Assembly: GCA_002319915.1 (NCBI GenBank)
Contig: DCFQ01000064.1
Location: 21,693 to 65,387 of the forward strand
Reading direction: 5' to 3'
Origin: Bacteroidales bacterium UBA1800
Lineage (GTDB): Bacteria; Bacteroidota; Bacteroidia; Bacteroidales; VadinHA17
Length of the DNA: 43,695 bases
Under the pieces are notes generated by a model. It had not been told where the DNA came from. It saw only the letters and a list, made by a program, of their open reading frames with translations, and did not search any database. Below, piece after piece: positions 9,226 to 18,391 of the stretch (position 1 is its first letter; every line of letters begins with the position of its first letter). The position numbers and the translations under genes are program-made.

Positions 9226-10197
9226 CTATTGGCACTTCAGGTTTTTCCTCTCAGCTTTTGAGGGTTCAAGGAACGGACCGTACATCGAGTTCTTGAATGA
9301 AGCGCATGCCTCGGCGGTCTTCCCTTTCCCGGACTGTGCAAGACCAAGCTGGAAATAGAACTTTGCCTTTGCCTCAGGAGCCCCAGTCTCGAGACTCAGA
9401 CCTTTCTGGGCATATTCCTCTCCCTTCTCAAAGTTCTTCTGCTTGTTGTAAACGTCTGAAAAGAAGTAGTCAACATCCTTGTCTACACCATATTTTGCAG
9501 CTTTATTCAGCAGTGCGAGGGCCTCGTCCAGCTTATTTGCCTGGTTTGCCTGTGAACCTTCTGCCCTGAAGTATTCAAGAGCCAGCTTTGATGCCTGCTG
9601 AGCCTTAACAGTATCATTTGCTGTCTTCATTTTATCAATGAACTGATCAAGAGTCTCCTCAAAGGCTGCAGAATTATTCTGACTTCTGTAGATGAGCGCC
9701 TTATTGTAAACAGCTGCCGGGTATCCCGGGGTTACCGAAAGAACACTGTCAAAAGCCAGTAGGGCATTGCTGAAGTCCTTTTTTGAGAAGAATTCCGTGC
9801 CCATATTGTAATAAGCCTGGGTCAGAACTTTTTTTGCATTTTCACCGGCGGTTGTGCTTCCATACTTACCGGCTGCCTGCACGGCTGCCTTTGCTGCACT
9901 TACAACTTCCCCTGCCGGTTTCTTTGCATTGAGCGCATTCACCGCAACTTTTACGTACAGCCCGGGCAATACCTGTGTAGCTTTTTGCTTCAGGTCGTTG
10001 GCGCTTTCCCCAACCTTGCCCGACAGGGCTATAACATTCTCAAACGCACTGATTGCGGCTTGCGGATCAGTCTGACTGGCCTTTGCACCTTCATTGTACA
10101 CCTTTATAACGTCATTCAGCTCCTGCCCGCTGAGTTTGGTAAAAATCATAGCAGAAATGATCAGGAAACCAGCCGTAATTTTAATTGCTCTTTTCAT
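9226..10197 (-). CDS. Exported tetratricopeptide-repeat protein
   Basis: 323 residues. The signal peptide (MKRAIKITAGFLIISAMIFTKLSGQ) sends it to the periplasm. Several TPR-like helical pairs follow, most clearly AYYNMGTEFFSKKDFSNALLAFDSVLSVTPGYPAAVYNKALIY (~130-172), LDEALALLNKAAKYG and KAKFYFQLGLAQSGKGKTAEACASFKNSM. TPR domains bind other proteins; no enzyme motif is present. Alanine- and lysine-rich segments suggest a soluble helical protein. It is monocistronic between the hairpin at 9167 and the upstream gap. Specific partners cannot be named. Confidence 0.8.
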   Translation of the reverse strand: MKRAIKITAGFLIISAMIFTKLSGQELNDVIKVYNEGAKASQTDPQAAISAFENVIALSGKVGESANDLKQKATQVLPGLYVKVAVNALNAKKPAGEVVSAAKAAVQAAGKYGSTTAGENAKKVLTQAYYNMGTEFFSKKDFSNALLAFDSVLSVTPGYPAAVYNKALIYRSQNNSAAFEETLDQFIDKMKTANDTVKAQQASKLALEYFRAEGSQANQANKLDEALALLNKAAKYGVDKDVDYFFSDVYNKQKNFEKGEEYAQKGLSLETGAPEAKAKFYFQLGLAQSGKGKTAEACASFKNSMYGPFLEPSKAERKNLKCQ

Positions 10198-10448
10198 TTT
10201 AAAAACATTATCAGGTTATTATAACTAAATTTCTGTCCGAAAGGTTGTAAATGTAAAAATTATTTTGATTTATCAATATTATACAAAAATGATTTTGACA
10301 AGTTTCCCGGATCATCCATTTAATTCATCCAAAGAACAATGTCTGACCCCTGAAAAGGCCGGGAACTTAAGAAGCTCATTGTATCTTCCTGTTCCATTGT
10401 GTAACAAATGAAACCGGGATTTGTCAGATTTTGTTTCCGCCTTTTTCC

Positions 10449-10476
10449 TTACTTTGCGATCCAGGTTAAAAAGGAG
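10449..10476 (+). promoter_or_regulatory. Promoter-like box and Shine-Dalgarno site for glutamine synthetase
   Basis: TTACTTTG (10449-10456) resembles the -7 box, with TTTTG at 10429-10433 upstream. AAGGAG at 10471-10476 lies 10 bases before the ATG at 10487. It is one of the few strong Shine-Dalgarno sites in this window, and it decides the start against a frame extension to TTG 10421. Confidence 0.45.
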
Positions 10477-10486
10477 CGTGAAGGAT

Positions 10487-11992
10487 ATGAACGATAATGA
10501 AATTCTCCTGAATCACAATGAGCTGGTTCAGTTTCTGAAGAAACCCCAGAAGGAGTTCACCCGTGATGATATCATAAGGTTTATGGAAGCCAGGGATATC
10601 AGGATGCTTAATTTCAGATATGTCGCAGATGACGGGAAGCTTAAGTCCCTCAATTTTGTGCCTTTCAGCAGGAACCATCTCAGGTCGATCCTGACTGCAG
10701 GGGAGAGGGTCGACGGATCGAGCCTTTTCTCCTTTATCGGTTCGGGGGCCAGCGACCTCTATGTCGTGCCAAGATACCGGACGGCTTTCGTTAATCCATT
10801 CTCAAGGATCCCGGCCATCGACGTCCTTTGTTCGTTTTATGACAGTGACGGGAAGCCTCTCGAAAGCGCAGGCGAGAATATCCTGAGAAAGGCAAGCTCC
10901 AGGCTCACCTCCCTTACCGGCTTCACCATGAAGGCATTCGGGGAGCTCGAGTATTATATCAAATCACCGCACAGTGATCTTTATCCTCTCACCGATCAGA
11001 AAGGCTATCACCAGGCGGCGCCGTTTGCCAAGTTTGAAACCCTGAGGGTGAGGGCGCTCGAGCTGTGTGCAAAGGCAGGCTGCAGGATCAAGTACGGCCA
11101 TTCGGAAGTCGGCAGCTTCACGTTCGAGGAGTTCGATTACGAACAGCATGAGATCGAATTCCTGCCCGTCGAGATGGATGAGGCTGTGGACCAGCTCCTG
11201 GTTGCCAAGTGGATCCTGCGGAACCTTGGTGCGGAATATGGCGTGGAGGTGAGCTTTGCCCCCAAGATCGCCACGGGAAACGCAGGCTCAGGCATGCATA
11301 TCCACATGATGCTGGAGAAGGATGGCGTGAACCACATGGTCGAAAACGGAAAGCTCAGCGATACCGCAAAAAAAATGATTTACGGCCTGTTGCATTTTTC
11401 GCGTTCACTGACAGCATTCGGAAACACAATTCCCACTTCATACCTTCGGCTTGTACCCCACCAGGAAGCTCCTACCAGCATCTGCTGGGGCGACCGCAAC
11501 AGATCGGTGCTGGTAAGGGTTCCGCTCGGGTGGAACGGGGCGATGAATATGATCAAGGATGCGAACCCGGCCGACACCGCTGAGTTCGGGATCATGCCTT
11601 CCAAACAGACGATCGAGCTCCGGTCGCCCGATGGCTCGGCTGACATTTACAAGCTTTTTTCCGGCATCGTGATCGCGGCTGAGCACGGGCTTGAAACAAA
11701 AAACGGGCATGAGCTTGCCGACAGGCTGTACGTCGGCCCTGATGCTTCCAGTGGTTGCATTAACGGATCAGGCAAAAGACCGGAGTCGCTTCCCGGATCG
11801 TGCCATGAGTCGGCTGAATGCCTCCTGGCCCAAAAAGCCTTGTATGAAAAGGGATCAGTCTTCCCGGCGGGTATGATAGAACATATTGCCGGCCGTCTTA
11901 TGTCGTTCAATGACAAGGATATGAGCGAGAAGCTCTATAACAGGAATGATGAGATCGGTAACCTGGTAAAACAGTTCCTTCATTGCGGCTGA
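10487..11992 (+). CDS. Glutamine synthetase family protein
   Basis: 501 residues, close to the length of type I glutamine synthetases. The N-terminal beta-grasp part contains DGSSLFSFIGSGASDLYVVP. The catalytic barrel shows the metal and ammonium region FGELEYYIK (the usual E-x-E region), GHSEVGSFTFEEFDYEQHEIEF, GNAGSGMHIHMML (the GSGMHxH motif that binds metal and ATP), a late N-R-S-V-L-V-R-V-P segment and TIELRSPDGSADIY (R-x-P-D). It should make glutamine from glutamate, ammonia and ATP in the cytoplasm, or act on a related amine. The classic adenylylation Tyr segment near the C-terminus is not obvious. ATG 10487 is chosen because of the Shine-Dalgarno site. The gene is not accompanied by glnB or amtB here. 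Confidence 0.9.
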   Translation: MNDNEILLNHNELVQFLKKPQKEFTRDDIIRFMEARDIRMLNFRYVADDGKLKSLNFVPFSRNHLRSILTAGERVDGSSLFSFIGSGASDLYVVPRYRTAFVNPFSRIPAIDVLCSFYDSDGKPLESAGENILRKASSRLTSLTGFTMKAFGELEYYIKSPHSDLYPLTDQKGYHQAAPFAKFETLRVRALELCAKAGCRIKYGHSEVGSFTFEEFDYEQHEIEFLPVEMDEAVDQLLVAKWILRNLGAEYGVEVSFAPKIATGNAGSGMHIHMMLEKDGVNHMVENGKLSDTAKKMIYGLLHFSRSLTAFGNTIPTSYLRLVPHQEAPTSICWGDRNRSVLVRVPLGWNGAMNMIKDANPADTAEFGIMPSKQTIELRSPDGSADIYKLFSGIVIAAEHGLETKNGHELADRLYVGPDASSGCINGSGKRPESLPGSCHESAECLLAQKALYEKGSVFPAGMIEHIAGRLMSFNDKDMSEKLYNRNDEIGNLVKQFLHCG

Positions 11993-12003
11993 GCCATCCC
12001 AGG

Positions 12004-12435
12004 CTACTTGTTCCTGAGCTGGCTGGCTTTTTCGAACATCCTGATCTCAGCTTCAGTCACCGGTTCAATTTCGATCCCGTGTGCCCTGGGTTTGGTTTCT
12101 TCATCAACATGAATGAATGTTATGAAGCCATCCACGATAGGCTCCTGGGTGTTTTGCTTTGTTACTTCGATATATGATATCAGGCTGGTCCTTCCTGCAT
12201 AAATCGCTTTCGATGTGAACTTAAGAACCTCCCCTGACTTTACCGGCTTTCTGAAATACATGCCATGAATTTTCAGGCAAACGATGTTCCTGGGATCGAC
12301 CAGCGATGCCAGGGAAATGAATCCCGATTCCACAAACCATTCGGCGGTCCTTCCTGCAAAGAGAGTTCCATGATGATTGAGATCTTCGCTTTTGACCAGG
12401 CGGGTAGTGAAAACAGGCTCGGGGCGGACTTTCAT
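12004..12435 (-). CDS. Hotdog-fold acyl-CoA thioesterase
   Basis: 143 residues from the ATG at 12435. The sequence SEDLNHHGTLFAGRTAEWFVESGFISLASL carries the hotdog helix of the YciA/BFIT-like acyl-CoA thioesterases, with Asn-His-His-Gly-Thr-Leu-Phe-Ala-Gly as the active-site loop. It is followed by strand pairs FRKPVKSGEVLKFTSKAIYAGRTSLISYIEV and DGFITFIHVDEETKP. It would hydrolyse acyl-CoA to free acid and CoA in the cytoplasm. Longer readings to an ATG at 12468 or a TTG at 12492 are possible. A -7-like TACATTTA on the minus strand at about 12450 argues for 12435. It ends only 11 bases from the convergent glutamine synthetase gene. Confidence 0.82.
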   Translation of the reverse strand: MKVRPEPVFTTRLVKSEDLNHHGTLFAGRTAEWFVESGFISLASLVDPRNIVCLKIHGMYFRKPVKSGEVLKFTSKAIYAGRTSLISYIEVTKQNTQEPIVDGFITFIHVDEETKPRAHGIEIEPVTEAEIRMFEKASQLRNK

Positions 12436-12543
12436 GATCTTGTAATATTTCCACGGTAAATGTAGCATTTCCTGCCTGCCGGGCAAGAGCAATGATCATA
12501 TAATCCGGGTGCCCGGGAAAATAAGCTGCGGGTCAGTGCCGGA

Positions 12544-15432
12544 TCATGGTTCGGCAGCGACCCTGGCAACAGTTTCAATTGCAATGGCTGCAAGGGCTGC
12601 CCCATAGTCGAGGTCGATATTCTCAAGGGTGTCTTTCGAATCATGGTACCCGCTCCTGTTGATGTCATAATTCTCCATCAAGAGGACAACAGGGATTCCC
12701 GCATCTGAAAAGATCTGGCCGTCGGTATTGAATAGTGAACTGTGGGGATTGAACCTGGTCCGGATCTCCCCGTCGATGCGGAGGAACTGAGCCGGTTCCG
12801 GGATCCCCGCGGGATCAGTGACCCGTTTGCCCCTCCCCAGGAGCAGCCGCTGCTGTGTTTCATTCCAGGCATCAATGTTCTTGTTCCAGATCCTGTTTGC
12901 CAGGTGTGCCTGCCTTGCAAGACAAAGTGACGCCGCACCGGTGCCTGGCGAGATCTGGAAGATATCACGGTCATTATCACGGTTATGGCCTATCATGTCC
13001 ATAATAAATATACCTGTTATTGCGGTCGAGGACAAATCGATGACGGTATCGGCAGCTTTTAGATGCACTCTCCCCTCCACAACGGTTTGGCAGAAATTCC
13101 GGGCCCCCAGGCAGTCGGAAGGGAATTCCTCCCCCGTAAGGTGCAGAAGCCAGATATCACGTTCGAGCCTCTCCTCCTTTGCCAGCCGGAGGAAGAGCGG
13201 TGCAGCCTGAAGTATTGTGCTTGTTGCCGAACAGTTGTCGTCAGCGCCGTTTGCCGAAAGGCGAGCCCCCGAGCCCCCCTTTTCCCTGTCAAAAATATCC
13301 TCCATATAGGCAGTATCATAGTGATCCCCCAGGACAACCGCCTCTTTCCGGTTCTTACCGGGGATGACCAGCATTATGTTCCTTTCATTGCTTGCGCCAC
13401 CCTGGTTCCTCTTCCAGCCATCAAATACCGGAAACTCAAAATCGGTATGCCAGCTGAATGGCATTTCCCCGCAGAATGCCAACCCCTCCATTCCCGCCTC
13501 AGTTATCGATTTCCTGTGCCTGGCAATCAGGTAATCACCAAGCTTCTCCAGGCCGCGTTCATGGTCCCTGATAACGGAAAGCGTGCTCTTGTCAGTCGCA
13601 ATATCAGCGTTGTCCTTGTTCATGAACTCTCCATGGGCAAGGCACCTGATATCGTTCCACCAGCTTTCCTCAAAACCGCGGCCGGCTGTCCTGGTAAAGG
13701 TGATGGCTTCCGGAAGTATGGCAGGATCACCCGGTTCGATGATCTCTTCGAGGGCCTTACGAGTTTTGCTGCCAGTATCAGGGGTACCTGGTTGTGCAGC
13801 AAGTTCCCCAAGCCACTCTTCAAGACTTTTACCTTTTGATGTGCTCAGAAGGGCCCGGGCAAAAGACCGTTCCAGGGGCTTTTTGCCCATCCGATCCCCG
13901 GTTTCGAGAAGGGAAATGATATTAAGCGAGGTCTGATGAGAGTAGTGTTCAGGAGCATTCCTGAAATCCTGAAGGGCTGACAGGTATGGCTCCCTCCTGA
14001 GATACCTGGGCTGCATTTCCACCGGGGAATTCATTCCCCTGTCATCCTTATCGTAACCGGTTATATACCCCTTCAGGGAACCGGCATCGATGCGAATGCT
14101 GTCCGTTCCTGCGGCAAGATAAGCTGATACCATGCGGTGAAGATAGACATCATACATTCCCGCTCTCATCGGAGGGAAAAAGAAACGATAGCCAAACAGC
14201 CCTCCTTCAACTATCTTTTTCTCCGCCTGCCGGATCTCTTCGCGTGCAGCCTGCGGGCCGTTAAGCAATAATTCATATTCCCTGCTCCATATATGGCTGT
14301 TCCGGGCCACCGGCTTATCATATAACCCGTTCGCCTCAGGATCCGTGCTGAACAGTGCCCTTACGACCCTGGCCTTTGAACCTGCTTCGTTTATTTCGTC
14401 CTGGTACCTGTGGAGCCTCTGCCACCGGTGGGTCCTTTGAAATTCTTCGTGCAGGAGCCTGGGATTGAAGCTGAGATCCCCGCCCAGCCCCGGCTCCTTA
14501 AACCAACCTGACTGGACCGTCCTTAAACCGCCGATACCGGTGCCCGGCAGAACGAGGTTCACGAGCGGGATCTGACCGGCCGTGGGCAGCTGCCGACTGA
14601 GCTTTTCATAGCCCTGCATACCCCAGAATACCAGCGAACCCGGGAATGGGATCAGACACAACCTCCCGGAGAGATACATCTCCTTTATCCTGGGCTGCAG
14701 TGAGCTGAACGGATTGAAAGTCAAAAGGTACCTTGTCTCCTCCGGAAATGGATCGGGAGCAGCTTCAAATCGTTGCGCCCAGAGCGGTAACGTGTAGTTT
14801 CCGGGCAGAATCCTGAATCCTGCCCGGAAAAGGGAACCAGTATCGGAACAATTCTCCCCATAAGCGTTTGAAAGGATCTCCGAAATAAATGAAATGAAAA
14901 GATCTTCAGGTTTTTCAACAGGTGAAGCATTTAAGAAATTCTTCCAGAATGCCGTTTCCGGATCGAGGATGCTTCTTCCGAAGAAAGTCCACGTCACCCT
15001 GCCTTTATCATCCTGGGTCTGTGAAAGCATTACAGGCAGCATTGTCACAAACCTTTCATGCGCAAGCTTTCCGGCCATTGAGGCAAGTTCCGGCGGCCAG
15101 TAGGGATTCTCCTTCAGGTTCTCATCATTATGACCGTGGATATGATGTTCGGGCAGTCCCCTGCCAAGCCTCACAATATTATCCAGTATCTGGCGGCCGG
15201 AGTTTTCCAGCCCCGGCCTGATCTCATATTCCTCCTCGATCTCGGAGATGTTCCAGCCAAGGGGGTCATTACCGGAGAACAGCAAGGGATCAAATTCACC
15301 GATAGCCTTTCTCCCGACATACGGAGGCGGCATATACTCTGAATATGCTGCCACGGAATAACAATCTTCACATTCATACCAGGGGTATCCCTCAAGCATT
15401 TTATGCCAGCCGGTCAATTCCTTTTCTGTCAT
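12544..15432 (-). CDS. Large cytoplasmic protein with C-terminal M28-type zinc peptidase domain
   Basis: 962 residues without a signal peptide. The C-terminal ~280 residues form an M28 (aminopeptidase/glutaminyl-cyclase) domain with all expected metal ligands in order: His704 (GDHYDT), Asp731 (GADDN), Glu768/Glu769 (LTGEEFPSD), Asp812 (MDMIGH) and His930 (YHDSKDT). M28 enzymes bind two zinc ions and remove N-terminal amino acids or similar groups. The first ~650 residues match nothing I recognise. They are rich in aromatic and proline residues, contain a His cluster (HHIHGHND, ~96-103), and look like a folded domain rather than a linker. Most M28 enzymes are exported, so the lack of a signal peptide is unusual. 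The start ATG at 15432 has no close upstream alternative. Confidence 0.8.
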   Translation of the reverse strand: MTEKELTGWHKMLEGYPWYECEDCYSVAAYSEYMPPPYVGRKAIGEFDPLLFSGNDPLGWNISEIEEEYEIRPGLENSGRQILDNIVRLGRGLPEHHIHGHNDENLKENPYWPPELASMAGKLAHERFVTMLPVMLSQTQDDKGRVTWTFFGRSILDPETAFWKNFLNASPVEKPEDLFISFISEILSNAYGENCSDTGSLFRAGFRILPGNYTLPLWAQRFEAAPDPFPEETRYLLTFNPFSSLQPRIKEMYLSGRLCLIPFPGSLVFWGMQGYEKLSRQLPTAGQIPLVNLVLPGTGIGGLRTVQSGWFKEPGLGGDLSFNPRLLHEEFQRTHRWQRLHRYQDEINEAGSKARVVRALFSTDPEANGLYDKPVARNSHIWSREYELLLNGPQAAREEIRQAEKKIVEGGLFGYRFFFPPMRAGMYDVYLHRMVSAYLAAGTDSIRIDAGSLKGYITGYDKDDRGMNSPVEMQPRYLRREPYLSALQDFRNAPEHYSHQTSLNIISLLETGDRMGKKPLERSFARALLSTSKGKSLEEWLGELAAQPGTPDTGSKTRKALEEIIEPGDPAILPEAITFTRTAGRGFEESWWNDIRCLAHGEFMNKDNADIATDKSTLSVIRDHERGLEKLGDYLIARHRKSITEAGMEGLAFCGEMPFSWHTDFEFPVFDGWKRNQGGASNERNIMLVIPGKNRKEAVVLGDHYDTAYMEDIFDREKGGSGARLSANGADDNCSATSTILQAAPLFLRLAKEERLERDIWLLHLTGEEFPSDCLGARNFCQTVVEGRVHLKAADTVIDLSSTAITGIFIMDMIGHNRDNDRDIFQISPGTGAASLCLARQAHLANRIWNKNIDAWNETQQRLLLGRGKRVTDPAGIPEPAQFLRIDGEIRTRFNPHSSLFNTDGQIFSDAGIPVVLLMENYDINRSGYHDSKDTLENIDLDYGAALAAIAIETVARVAAEP

Positions 15433-15675
15433 ATCCGGAAATGTTAACGTGGAAAACGTCCTGAACTGAAATTGGTAATATCTTCTGAAAGATCATAGCT
15501 AAAGATCCATAACAATTTATTGATCAAAAGGTTTGACGGGCAAGCCATCTGATTCAACCGTACGGAATTCTCTCTTTATAAACTTTTCGGGCATGAAGTG
15601 GTCTTCAACAATAGAATACGGATCAATAAGAGACCGTGATTGAATATGCACTATAAATTACACTAATTAAAACAG

Positions 15676-17136
15676 ATGATTATGAAACCAAAGTATTTTT
15701 TTGCGGCCTTTCTTATGGCTGTCTTCGGTTCACTTGTTACAATACTCGTTTTTACCGGGTTTATTGACAAATCACCGCAAGCGAACCACGATGGAGCTCG
15801 AAATGATCCTTATTTCAGGCCTCGTCCGACGGCCTTGAATTACACTCCGGGGCAGGATGGCATCCTTGATTTTACAGATGCTGCCGAAAAGACCATGCAT
15901 GCCGTGGTTCATGTAAAGGTGAGGTCGACCATTCCCGGGCAGGAGATTGATGATCCGATCACAGAATTTTTCTACGGCCACGATCTGAAGCAGCCCTCCA
16001 GGAGGGTGACAGGATACGGATCGGGGGTCATTATTTCTCCCGACGGTTATATTGTGACAAATAACCATGTAGTGGAAGACTCGGATTCCATAGGGGTGAT
16101 CCTGAACAACCGCCAGACTTTCAAGGCAAAGCTGGTCGGCAGGGACCCTGAAACGGACCTTGCCCTGCTGAAGATCAATGCTAATTCCCTCCCCGTTATC
16201 AAGTATGGCAACTCCGAAGATCTCAGGCCCGGACAATGGGTCCTCGCCGTCGGGAACCCGTTCAACCTCGGTACAACAGTAACTGCAGGCATAGTGAGCG
16301 CCATAAGCCGCAGCATCGACTTCCCGGATGAGGATGCATACAAGCTTGATTCCTTCATCCAGACGGATGCCGCCCTTAATCCCGGGAACAGCGGCGGAGC
16401 TTTGGTAAACCCCTCTGCAGAACTTGTCGGGATCACATCGGCCATAATCTCCCCCACCGGGGCCTATTCAGGCAACTCCTTTGCAATCCCGGTCAACATC
16501 GTACGAAAGGTCGCCAATGATCTCCGGCAGTTCGGCAAAGTACAACGGGCAATGCTGGGAATAAGCATAACAGAAATTTCGCCGGATCTTGTTTCAAGGG
16601 AGAAATTAAAGGATTCCGGTGGAGTTTTCATATCGGCAGTAACCGCAGGCAGCGGAGCAGCTGATGCAGGACTGAAGGAAAAGGATGTGATCCTCAAAGT
16701 GGAAAATACAAATATCGATTCTCCATCCGAATTCCAGGAGGTGATGGGGACCTACCGCCCGGGCGATAAGGTAAATATCACATATTCACGGGGCGGAACT
16801 GAAAAAACTGTCCAGGTGGTCCTGAAAAATATTGAAGGCGGAGAAGGTACACTTACAGGTGATTCCGGGAGCAGGCCCTTTGAAGGGGCTGTCCTGAACC
16901 CGCTGTCATCCAAAGATAAGAACAGGCTGGGAATTGAAAGCGGTGTAGTGGTGGCAGCCATAGGACCCGGGAAATTGAGGGACATTGGAATTAAAAAGGG
17001 AGATATCATTGTATCAATAAACGGGAAAACGATAGCCACCGGTAATGATGCAAGGCTTGCCACAAATGATGGTCAGACCTTTAATTCGATCGGCGGGATC
17101 CAGTCCAACGGGACGAAGTTCATGCTGGAATTTTAG
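15676..17136 (+). CDS. Do-family serine protease (DegP/HtrA-like)
   Basis: 486 residues. An N-terminal membrane segment (residues ~8-30, FAAFLMAVFGSLVTILVF) exports or anchors it in the periplasm. The trypsin-like domain carries the catalytic set His131 (TNNHVV), Asp161 (ETDLALLK) and Ser239 (NPGNSGGALVN). Two PDZ domains follow: ~285-385 (LGISITEISPDLV ... GSGAADAGLKEKDVILKV) and ~400-485 (IGPGKLRDIGIKKGDIIVSINGK). This is the usual two-PDZ Do layout of envelope quality-control proteases/chaperones. ATG at 15676 or 15682 both fit. The gene stands alone and ends in front of the hairpin element at 17160. Confidence 0.93.
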   Translation: MIMKPKYFFAAFLMAVFGSLVTILVFTGFIDKSPQANHDGARNDPYFRPRPTALNYTPGQDGILDFTDAAEKTMHAVVHVKVRSTIPGQEIDDPITEFFYGHDLKQPSRRVTGYGSGVIISPDGYIVTNNHVVEDSDSIGVILNNRQTFKAKLVGRDPETDLALLKINANSLPVIKYGNSEDLRPGQWVLAVGNPFNLGTTVTAGIVSAISRSIDFPDEDAYKLDSFIQTDAALNPGNSGGALVNPSAELVGITSAIISPTGAYSGNSFAIPVNIVRKVANDLRQFGKVQRAMLGISITEISPDLVSREKLKDSGGVFISAVTAGSGAADAGLKEKDVILKVENTNIDSPSEFQEVMGTYRPGDKVNITYSRGGTEKTVQVVLKNIEGGEGTLTGDSGSRPFEGAVLNPLSSKDKNRLGIESGVVVAAIGPGKLRDIGIKKGDIIVSINGKTIATGNDARLATNDGQTFNSIGGIQSNGTKFMLEF

Positions 17137-17159
17137 CTGCCATCCGGGTTTATAAAAAC

Positions 17160-17213
17160 TTACACAGAGGATCACGGAGCAAAAATTCATTGCCTCGATG
17201 TTCCTCTGTGTAA
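17160..17213. terminator. Long imperfect hairpin between convergent genes (ACACAGAG-type element 3)
   Basis: Arms TTACACAGAGGA (17160-17171) and TCCTCTGTGTAA (17202-17213) are fully complementary. The inner bases (TCACGGAGC against GCCTCGATG) pair partly, so nearly the whole 54 bases folds. It lies between the DegP-like gene and the convergent small gene at 17235 and probably stops transcription from both sides. It shares its core with the elements at 1883 and 9167. Confidence 0.8.
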
Positions 17214-17234
17214 TTAAACCAAGTTTGTCCGGAG

Positions 17235-17444
17235 TCAGTTGAGCCAATAGTACTTCTGAAGCATATTCCTGATCTCGCCCGGAGTCAGGGATTTGTCGGG
17301 CTCAAATGCTATAAGGATCAGGGGAAGCCGGAACTCCTCCCGTTCCAGGTACCCGGCCTTCGTTTCGGGAATTGCTTCTTTCTTCTCCCTCCTGCTTTCG
17401 GATCTCCTGTGGAATTTCTCCCTGATAAATTTCCAGACTAGCAT
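17235..17444 (-). CDS. Small highly charged protein, unknown function
   Basis: 69 residues: a short hydrophobic start (MLVWKFI) followed by a very basic and acidic middle (REKFHRRSESRREKKEAIPETK) and a more ordered end (LPLILIAFEPDKSLTPGEIRNMLQKYYWLN). No family is recognised. The frame overlaps another minus-strand frame (17302-17514). This one is preferred because its C-terminus looks folded and its ATG stands in the short gap behind the PepSY-like gene, in the same direction and perhaps in the same transcript. Real coding status is uncertain. Confidence 0.45.
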   Translation of the reverse strand: MLVWKFIREKFHRRSESRREKKEAIPETKAGYLEREEFRLPLILIAFEPDKSLTPGEIRNMLQKYYWLN

Positions 17445-17520
17445 TTCTGTAAAATGGATTGATGTTTTTAATGTCTGCGGGAAGCCGTATATCCCTCGCG
17501 GGATTACTTCCCAATCAGCC

Positions 17521-18081
17521 CTATTTCATATCCGTAAGGAAGAAAACATTTCCCTCCGGGGTTGCCTGAATGACTACTTTCTCCTGTCCCTTGGTAAGTT
17601 CGACAAAGTAATTGTTAGCATCTTCGAACTGCTGCCCGTAAAGAAACATATCGGAAGAGTTCATTTCATTGTCATCATAGAAAATGACAGGCCCGATTGT
17701 ATAATCTTTATACTGGGCCTTGATCTCTTTCTGGGCGCTTTCGGGGATATCCGTGAACTTTACCCGGGTTGTGGTCCCGACAAGCTTGCCTTCAATATCG
17801 TAGTAAGCCCTGTAGTTCTTTCCGTCTTTGGTGTATATCGCCTCATTAAAATATTCCGACCTTTCCCATTTGGTCGGCATGATTCCTGGAAAGTCGATTT
17901 TGAAGTTGTCCTCAGAAAGTTGGCTCACACCCTTTCCTTCCAGCTTCTTCAATGGCACCATGTTGGTTTTCTGAGCCTTCTTCATTTCTTTGGATTCCTT
18001 TTTTTCTGCTTTCTGAACCTGTCCGTACATCAACGTGGCTGACAACAGCATTACCATGATCATGAATACTTTTCTTTTCAT
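17521..18081 (-). CDS. Secreted PepSY-like (DUF2874-type) protein
   Basis: 186 residues. The signal peptide MKRKVFMIMVMLLSATLMYGQ is followed by a lysine/glutamate-rich linker (KAEKKESKEMKKAQK). The rest resembles the PepSY-like 'beta-lactamase-inhibitor-like' domain common in secreted Bacteroidota proteins: FPGIMPTKWERSEYFNEAIYTKDGKNYRAYYDIEGKLVGTTTRVKFTDIPESAQKEIKAQYKDYTI. That domain has no known enzyme activity and may bind or inhibit proteins in the periplasm. A long open frame on the opposite strand (17293-18042) covers the same bases but lacks any domain. Regulation is not visible. Confidence 0.75.
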   Translation of the reverse strand: MKRKVFMIMVMLLSATLMYGQVQKAEKKESKEMKKAQKTNMVPLKKLEGKGVSQLSEDNFKIDFPGIMPTKWERSEYFNEAIYTKDGKNYRAYYDIEGKLVGTTTRVKFTDIPESAQKEIKAQYKDYTIGPVIFYDDNEMNSSDMFLYGQQFEDANNYFVELTKGQEKVVIQATPEGNVFFLTDMK

Positions 18082-18391
18082 TTCTTTAGATTTTAATTAA
18101 TACTGACAAACTCCTGGGATTAGAAAAACTGCCATTCCTGCTACCATGAAACATTTTAACATAACAATTACCCTGGCCCAGTAAACTGGATTTCACTAAT
18201 ATGACATCTTTCCCGTTCTATTGTTTTGAACACCCGGCAATTAATTTTCAGCAGAAGCAACTGAAGATCAGATATAGTTTCCCTGAAGGTGCACAATCGT
18301 AAGCCGAAGTTTATTAGCTTTGAAAAGGAAGAAGCGGCCTCGCAAGCCCTTCAGTCCTTAAGCACACTAAAACGCATACGGAATACCAGTC
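18082..18391. other. Divergent intergenic region
   Basis: 310 AT-rich bases between the PepSY-like gene (minus) and gtrA (plus). It carries the -7 box at 18315 for gtrA. A weak inverted repeat CCAGTAAACTGG lies near 18179. No gene or RNA element was recognised. Confidence 0.4.
18315..18322 (+). promoter_or_regulatory. Putative -7 promoter box for gtrA
   Basis: TAGCTTTG matches the Bacteroidota -7 consensus TAnnTTTG exactly and lies about 70 bases before the GtrA start codon at 18392. No clear -33 TTTG was found at the usual distance. Confidence 0.45.

Noticed and set aside
10421..10486. TTG start for glutamine synthetase
   Set aside because: The region holds promoter-like boxes, and a Shine-Dalgarno site lies at 10471-10476 for the ATG at 10487.
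13063..13839. Plus-strand open frame of 258 codons
   Set aside because: It lies antisense inside the M28 gene, where all metal ligands are in the minus-strand frame.
17293..18042. Plus-strand open frame of 249 codons
   Set aside because: It is the mirror of the secreted PepSY-like gene, whose signal peptide and domain are clear.
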